Position numbers and translations under genes: made by a program. A stretch of 9,784 nucleotides of DNA from JAAAOZ01 sp964496595 (lineage in GTDB: Bacteria; Chloroflexota; Anaerolineae; B4-G1; SLSP01), in assembly GCA_964496595.1 (NCBI GenBank), contig CAZCAI010000164.1, positions 1-9,784 on the forward strand, given 5' to 3'. Numbering within the stretch: the first letter of the stretch is position 1; every line of letters starts with the position of its first letter. Positions 6,129 to 9,784 of the stretch are shown here, piece after piece. Below the pieces are notes generated by a model, which was not told where the DNA came from, ran no database searches, and worked only from the letters and a program-made list of their open reading frames with translations.

Positions 6129-7346
6129 GTGAAAATTCGCTCCATCACGCTCTTTGATCATCTGAGCATGGCGCCGGATCAAGACCTGGCGCGGCTTGGC
6201 GAGGTCGTCTCGGCAGCGCGCGGGGCCTACGAGGCGGCCGGCTACGAGGTGCAGACGACGCGCCTGGCCACGTGCGATTTCGAGGCGCTGACGGCGCAGG
6301 CCGCTTCCCCGGCCGATTGGGCGGTGCGATTGGAAGCAGCGGCCCAGACGCACGGCTTCGAATATGTGTCGTTGGGGATCGTGCCGCGCGCGAAGCTTTC
6401 CTTGCTGCCGGAGATCTTCGTCGCGACAAAGGCCGTCTTCGCCAGCGCCGATTTACTCTCATCATCTAGGGGCGCCAAGGCCATTGATGGCGCTGCCGTC
6501 CACGAGGCCGCGCGGGTCATCTATCGCGCCGCCGAGATCGAGGCCGGATTTGGCAATCTGCGCTTCACGGCCAGCGCGAACGTGCCGCCCGGCACGCCCT
6601 TCTTCCCCGCCGCGTATCACGACGGCGGCCCCCCGAGCTTCGCGCTGGCGATGGAGTCGGCGGATCTGGCCGTGACCGCGTGCCAGGAGGCAGAGACCGC
6701 ATCTGATGCGTGCAATCGTTTGCGCGCGGCCATCGAGCGCGAAGCGGCGCCTTTAGTCGCCATCGCCGAGGAGGTCGCCGCTCGGCACGGCATCCGCTTT
6801 GGCGGCGTCGATTTCTCGCTCGCGCCGTTCCCCACGGCGGCGTGCAGCATCGGCGCCGCGCTGGAGCGGATCGCTGGCGGCCCGCTGGGCTGTCCCGGCA
6901 CGTTGGCGGCGGCGGCCCTGCTCACCGACGCCATCGATCAGGCCGAATTTCCGCACGCGGGCTTCTGCGGCCTGATGCTCCCCGTGCTGGAGGATCTCAT
7001 CCTGGGGCAGCGGTCGGCGGAAGGGCGGCTAAAGCTGGCGTCGCTGCTGCAATGGTCGGCCGTCTGCGGCACGGGATTGGACACCGTCCCGTTGCCGGGC
7101 GACCTCGCGCCCGAAACGCTGGCGCACATTCTCTGGGATGTGGGCGCGCTCGCCCTGCGGCTCGACAAACCGCTCACCGCGCGCTTGATGCCGCTGCCGG
7201 GCAAGCAAGCGGGCGATCCCGTCCACTTCGATTTCGCCTACTTTGCCGATGGCGGGGTTCTGGAGATCGCGCCGCCGCTGACGATCGGCCATCTCACGCG
7301 CGAAACCGCGCTTCCCTTGACATGGCGTACACATCGCTCAGCGTGA
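6129..7346 (+). CDS. DUF711 / UPF0210 family protein
   Basis: A 405-residue protein of the DUF711 (UPF0210) family. Its structures show a pyruvate-formate-lyase-like fold, but to my knowledge no reaction has been proven. Recognition rests on MKIRSITL (1-8), FGNLRFTASANVPPGTPFFP (141-160), the HDGGPPSFALAMES segment (164-177), FGGVDFSLAPFP (224-235) and the late RLMPLPGKQAGD turn (352-363). No signal peptide or membrane segment is seen, so it is cytoplasmic. The start is a GTG preceded at 5 bases by GAGGAGG (6117-6123). Many members sit beside a small ACT-domain gene (UPF0237); none is present here, so the gene stands alone. It runs toward the beta-propeller gene and the two coding ends overlap by 9 bp with no terminator between. 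The family call is firm, the function unknown. Confidence 0.85.
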   Translation: MKIRSITLFDHLSMAPDQDLARLGEVVSAARGAYEAAGYEVQTTRLATCDFEALTAQAASPADWAVRLEAAAQTHGFEYVSLGIVPRAKLSLLPEIFVATKAVFASADLLSSSRGAKAIDGAAVHEAARVIYRAAEIEAGFGNLRFTASANVPPGTPFFPAAYHDGGPPSFALAMESADLAVTACQEAETASDACNRLRAAIEREAAPLVAIAEEVAARHGIRFGGVDFSLAPFPTAACSIGAALERIAGGPLGCPGTLAAAALLTDAIDQAEFPHAGFCGLMLPVLEDLILGQRSAEGRLKLASLLQWSAVCGTGLDTVPLPGDLAPETLAHILWDVGALALRLDKPLTARLMPLPGKQAGDPVHFDFAYFADGGVLEIAPPLTIGHLTRETALPLTWRTHRSA

Positions 7347-8990
7347 GGCGCAGCATCGTTCTGGATTGCTCTCTCCCTTCATGATCAATGGGAGGTAGAC
7401 GTGCGGCCCGAACGTGACTAAAGCGTACTCCCCGGTTCGATCCACGGTGATGTTGTAGCGGTTCGTCTCGGTGAGATGATCCTGGAGCGTGAAGTGATCG
7501 GCGGGCCAGTCCCAGCGATCCCCTAACCAGACCCGGCGGCGCACCTCCAGATCGGCCTGTTCGATGAGAGTGGGCAGCGGATCGAGATAGGCCATCGTCA
7601 CGCTGATGGGCAAGTTGAAGTCGTAGGGCGTGGGATTGCTGCCATCCGCCCTGGCGACGGCGAGCCGGAAACCCTGGCGCGCCCAGAGATAATCGGGCCG
7701 CGCGTCGACGCTGACCAGGGGACTGCACAGCACGCGCGTCTGCGTGGTGGGGATCGCGCCCGCCGGAATGGTGATGGTGATAGGCAAGTTCTGGCCCTCT
7801 TGCGTGTTCAGGCAGGGCAAGGCCGTCTCTTCGCTGCCTGGGTCGAGCGGCTCGGTATTGTAGACAACGGTTCGGCCAAAGACAGCAACGTTCCCCTTGT
7901 AGATGGGAACGTAGGCCAGATCGGTCTTAGTATTGACGGCGACATCGAAGGCCGTCTGGCCCATCGGGAAGGTCTCCAGCGGCGTCGTCCCGCGCAAAAT
8001 CGTGACCGCGCCCGCGTCGCCCCGGCCAACTGGAATGTACACATACTCGGTGTTGGGATCGACATCGATAGCCAACGGCTCATTTGGCAAGGGGATCGTC
8101 TGCAAATGCTGGGTGCCGCTCAGCACCTCCACCCACCCTCTGGGATTTTCGGGGTCGCTGACGCCGGAGAGGACGTAAACAAGGCCGGTGCGCTGATTGA
8201 TAGCCACGCCCCGCGCTTGCTCGATATTGGGCGCCGTTGAGATGACCTCCGTGCCCTGGAGTATGCTCACGCTCCCGCTGATCCGATCAGTGCCGGTGAC
8301 GCTGCCGGTGTTGGCGACGTAGACGTAACCGGTGGTGGGATTGACGGCAAGGGCCACGGGATTAGCGCCCACCGGCACATCCTCGCCTAACTTCGTTTGA
8401 GTCTTCCCGTCGAGGATAGAAACGCTGTTGCTATCCCGGTTGGCGACATAGACGTAGTCAGTGACAGGATTGACGGCAATGGCGCTGGGATTCTCGCCGA
8501 CAACCAGGTTTCCCACTTCACCACCGAGTTTCTCCGTGCCGCTAAGAATAGCAACCTCTCCTAGACCGGGCAAAGCGACGTAAGCGTGCCCGGTCGTCGT
8601 CAGGACGGAGATGGCGTTAGCGTTGGATTCGCTGCCCACATCAATATCAGATAGAATCTGCGTACCACTCAGGACGGTTACCCACCCGGAACTACGAGTT
8701 ACATAAGCGTAGCCTCGTTCGGGGTCGGTCGCCACGTTGACGGTCGAGCGAATATTCAGTGTTTGCGTCACCTCCAACTCATCAAAAATCGCGATACCGT
8801 CCTTCGCCACAACGTAGGCCAGGCCCAGCTCGGAATTAACGGCGACGGCGTTGGCGGCCTCGCTCCATGGCTGCAACACGATCACATACGGCGGGCTAAG
8901 CTCCTGCGCTTTGATGCTCCACGCCAGCGCGCCGGTGATCATCAAAGCGATCACAAGCGCCCACACAAGCGAAAATCCTTTCTTTTTCAT
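7338..8990 (-). CDS. Secreted YVTN-type beta-propeller protein with C-terminal beta domain
   Basis: The 550-residue protein opens with a Sec signal peptide (MKKKG, then hydrophobic 7-24, likely cleavage after SIKA at 28). About eight repeats of 36-48 residues follow (44 to about 372), with YVTN/SMP-30-like cores such as PSAIAVNPVTDYVYVANRDS (168-187) and PVALAVNPTTGYVYVANTGS (211-230). They should form a beta-propeller outside the cell. Residues 390-535 form a second beta-rich region with ITIPAGAIPTTQT (407-419) and two cysteines (393, 422) that could be bridged. The tail reads FGPHVYLPLIMKGE (527-540), then a short Cys-Cys segment. The start at 8990 is chosen over an in-frame ATG at 9068 because the signal peptide begins here, GGGAGG lies at 9001-9006, and a TATAAT box falls inside the longer form. 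Such propellers are structural or binding proteins; no enzyme motif is visible. Ligand unknown. Confidence 0.87.
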   Translation of the reverse strand: MKKKGFSLVWALVIALMITGALAWSIKAQELSPPYVIVLQPWSEAANAVAVNSELGLAYVVAKDGIAIFDELEVTQTLNIRSTVNVATDPERGYAYVTRSSGWVTVLSGTQILSDIDVGSESNANAISVLTTTGHAYVALPGLGEVAILSGTEKLGGEVGNLVVGENPSAIAVNPVTDYVYVANRDSNSVSILDGKTQTKLGEDVPVGANPVALAVNPTTGYVYVANTGSVTGTDRISGSVSILQGTEVISTAPNIEQARGVAINQRTGLVYVLSGVSDPENPRGWVEVLSGTQHLQTIPLPNEPLAIDVDPNTEYVYIPVGRGDAGAVTILRGTTPLETFPMGQTAFDVAVNTKTDLAYVPIYKGNVAVFGRTVVYNTEPLDPGSEETALPCLNTQEGQNLPITITIPAGAIPTTQTRVLCSPLVSVDARPDYLWARQGFRLAVARADGSNPTPYDFNLPISVTMAYLDPLPTLIEQADLEVRRRVWLGDRWDWPADHFTLQDHLTETNRYNITVDRTGEYALVTFGPHVYLPLIMKGESNPERCCASR

Positions 8991-9056
8991 CTGCACCTTG
9001 CCTCCCTTGAGTTGTTTTGGATGAATATGCGCCTCGGCGCGCCTGACTTCCTTTCC

Positions 9057-9062
9057 ATTATA
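9057..9062 (-). promoter_or_regulatory. Candidate -10 box of the beta-propeller gene
   Basis: An exact TATAAT lies 66 bp before the chosen start codon on the minus strand. No good -35 box stands 16-18 bp upstream (GGGATA and neighbours), so the promoter may need an activator or may be a chance match. The leader contains a 5-bp GC hairpin (GCGCC-TC-GGCGC, 9029-9040). Confidence 0.5.
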
Positions 9063-9100
9063 CCTCAAGTATCTTTCGCTATCCCTCTACATCCGCCAAC

Positions 9101-9146
9101 ACAAAAACGGGGCAAACGTATGCAGCTGCATACGTTTGCCCCGTTT
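9101..9146 (-). terminator. Intrinsic terminator of rpsU
   Basis: A 42-nt perfect palindrome (9105-9146, arms of 21 bases meeting at AGCT) stands 24 bp past the rpsU stop. As RNA it folds into a stem of about 19 bp with a tiny loop, followed on the minus strand by TTTTTGTG. The tract on the plus side is weaker (GTTTCTC). It separates rpsU from the beta-propeller gene. Confidence 0.9.
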
Positions 9147-9170
9147 CTCGGGCGAGTCGTGATGATGACT

Positions 9171-9380
9171 TTACCAGCGGTTTCGCCACTGTGACTTGCG
9201 CAGTCGCTGACGAGCTTTGCGCTCCGCCTTGCGCTGTGCGATGCGATCCTTCTCACCCTTGGTGATGAAGTAACGTCGCTTGCGCAACTCGCTCTTAATG
9301 CGGTCGCGATTCACGCGCTTACGAAATCGTTTGAGCATACTGTCAAACGATTCTCCTGAACGTCGCGTCACATAAGTCAT
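9171..9380 (-). CDS. rpsU: Small ribosomal subunit protein bS21
   Basis: A 69-residue, very basic protein matching bS21, which sits on the 30S platform near the 3' end of 16S rRNA and helps initiation. The N-terminal MTYVTRRSGESFDSMLKRFR (1-20) matches the bS21 pattern of a short strand followed by E-x-F-D-x-x-L-x-R-F. ELRKRRYFITKGEKD (31-45) corresponds to the conserved R-R-R-x-F/Y-x-x-P/K-x-E segment. The rest is an Arg/Lys helix (46-69). The length is typical. GGGAGGTG (9389-9396) ends 8 bases before the ATG. It is not in the rpsU-dnaG-rpoD arrangement of proteobacteria, but stands alone with its own terminator and a long, structured upstream region containing another terminator, so leader control is plausible. 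Confidence 0.93.
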   Translation of the reverse strand: MTYVTRRSGESFDSMLKRFRKRVNRDRIKSELRKRRYFITKGEKDRIAQRKAERKARQRLRKSQWRNRW

Positions 9381-9422
9381 TCTCGTTTCACCTCCCTCAC
9401 GTCTTGAATAATTAACGAATAA

Positions 9423-9450
9423 GGTCTACTATTGCCAAGCAATAAAAAGA
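9423..9450 (-). promoter_or_regulatory. Alternative hairpin overlapping the leader terminator
   Basis: On the minus strand AGGTCT (9445-9450) can pair with AGACCT (9423-9428), enclosing a second stem TATTGC-TTG-GCAATA (9430-9444). AGGTCT is also the 3' arm of the terminator at 9444-9487, so the two folds exclude each other. Because the partner is made after the T-run, it cannot easily prevent termination during transcription. It may affect read-through RNA instead. Confidence 0.4.
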
Positions 9451-9487
9451 CCTGGGCGCTGGGAATCGACCAGCAAGCACCAGGTCT
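9444..9487 (-). terminator. Intrinsic terminator upstream of rpsU (attenuator or sRNA end)
   Basis: On the minus strand an 8-bp outer stem (9448-9455 with 9480-9487, AGACCTGG/CCAGGTCT) encloses a 2-bp and a 5-bp stem (GCTGG/CCAGC, 9458-9462 with 9470-9474) with a small AA bulge and a 7-base loop. The hairpin is followed at once by TTTTATT. It ends 63 bp before the rpsU start codon and has no convincing gene in front of it inside the window. Confidence 0.8.
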
Positions 9488-9558
9488 CAAGATTCGAGTC
9501 TAAGGTTAGGAGTCTTAGGGCCTAATCAGATAAATGCCTCTCTTAGTTTCTAGCGGCG

Positions 9559-9651
9559 TTATACTCTGATCGTTCCCAAATTGTGCATTTGTACCCGCGA
9601 AGGCAGTTGCATCCTCCCGATTCTCGTTTTGTGACTTTCGGAAATATCCAT
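9559..9651 (-). CDS. Possible 30-codon leader peptide
   Basis: An ATG at 9651 opens a frame of 30 codons ending in TAA, within the predicted leader RNA. The product would be basic and hydrophilic (starts MDISESHKTRIGR, ends HNLGTIRV). AGGAAG lies 11 bases before the ATG, a rather long gap. There is no run of one amino acid, as classic attenuator peptides have, and no family is recognised. It may well be chance. Confidence 0.25.
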   Translation of the reverse strand: MDISESHKTRIGRMQLPSRVQMHNLGTIRV

Positions 9652-9690
9652 AAGGTTGGTTACTTCCTGGGATTCACCAGCTTACTTAAT

Positions 9691-9719
9691 ATTCTAACCT
9701 CTTTTTTAGTCCCTGTCAA
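9691..9719 (-). promoter_or_regulatory. Promoter reading toward rpsU
   Basis: On the minus strand an exact TTGACA (9714-9719), a 17-bp spacer and TAGAAT (9691-9696, 5 of 6) form a strong sigma70-type promoter in AT-rich surroundings. The start should lie near 9684, about 300 bp before the rpsU start codon. Confidence 0.72.
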
Positions 9720-9784
9720 ACCTTTACGGGTCTTTTGGATTTCTCCGGATAGTCTTAAAAATGACGCGGATTTATGTGTTGGTG
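9720..9784. other. Right-edge sequence without a supported gene
   Basis: AT-rich sequence upstream of the promoter. One minus-strand frame stays open from the window edge (9782) to a TAA at 9660-9662 and would encode a Lys-rich tail, but its third codon positions lack the G/C bias of the neighbouring genes and the promoter lies inside it. I cannot call it coding. Confidence 0.4.

Larger units (their letters stand above)
9444..9684 (-). ncRNA. Putative rpsU leader RNA or independent small RNA
   Basis: About 240 nt lie between a good promoter (start near 9684) and the terminator at 9444-9487. Visible elements in transcript order: a hairpin CTGG-TGAATC-CCAG (9667-9680), a hairpin CAAAT-GCACA-ATTTG (9577-9591), a hairpin CTAAG-N9-CTTAG (9500-9518), then the terminator, whose inner hairpin nearly repeats the first. 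I compared it from memory with T-box, SAM, TPP, FMN, cobalamin, lysine, c-di-AMP, guanidine and tmRNA signatures and matched none. It could regulate rpsU by attenuation, act in trans, or be the tail of a decayed gene. Confidence 0.5.

Noticed and set aside
8991..9068. A 26-residue N-terminal extension of the propeller protein
   Set aside because: It would bury the signal peptide, and its first codons overlap the -10 box; a good ribosome site precedes 8990.
9410..9438. TTGGCA-17-TTAATT just before rpsU as a second promoter
   Set aside because: The -10 matches only 3 of 6 bases and the -35 overlaps a hairpin; too weak to list, though a downstream rpsU promoter remains possible.
9458..9474. GCTGG-TCGATTC-CCAGC resembles a tRNA T-arm, suggesting a tRNA or tmRNA end
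   Set aside because: The loop lacks the TTC start of a true T-loop, no acceptor stem or CCA follows (a T-run does), and no tag reading frame fits a tmRNA.

Overview
The window reads as ordinary chromosomal DNA from a moderately GC-rich, free-living bacterium, most likely a member of the Chloroflexota (Anaerolineae/Caldilineae-like). This rests on memory of gene families, not a search: a secreted YVTN-type beta-propeller protein ending in a 'YLPLIMK' tail of the sort I associate with exported Chloroflexota proteins, a LexA with a Bacillus-like operator, and a short bS21. No rRNA, tRNA, CRISPR array, insertion sequence or phage gene is visible.

Layout, left to right. 1-2566 (minus) is a tight gene run read from right to left: a soluble S10-type serine carboxypeptidase homologue, a TSUP (TauE/SafE) membrane transporter whose start overlaps the peptidase stop by one base, then the first 76 codons of a membrane-anchored or secreted protein leaving the window. 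2718-3908 (minus) is a FAD/NAD(P)H oxidoreductase of the NirB/rubredoxin-reductase type; between it and the peptidase lies a three-armed inverted repeat. 4062-4742 (minus) is lexA, with a strong terminator downstream and an exact-consensus sigma70 promoter upstream that carries an SOS-box-like sequence in its spacer and three 10-bp direct repeats over the start-site region. 4930-5913 (minus) is lipoate-protein ligase lplA, with its own terminator just ahead of the lexA promoter. A 215-bp divergent promoter region separates lplA from a DUF711/UPF0210 gene (6129-7346, plus, GTG start). That gene converges on, and overlaps by 9 bp, the secreted beta-propeller gene (7338-8990, minus). rpsU (ribosomal protein bS21, 9171-9380, minus) ends in a 42-nt perfect palindrome acting as terminator.

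The right end (9381-9784) has no convincing protein gene. It holds a good promoter reading toward rpsU, about 240 nt of transcribed sequence with several hairpins and a 30-codon ORF, and a well-formed intrinsic terminator about 60 bp before the rpsU start codon. It therefore looks like an rpsU leader with an attenuator, or a separate small RNA. This is the most promising undescribed element here. The other regulatory point worth checking is lexA: its promoter repeats and an Ala-Ser pair where the Ala-Gly self-cleavage site normally lies. I see no multi-gene defence, biosynthetic or mobile system.
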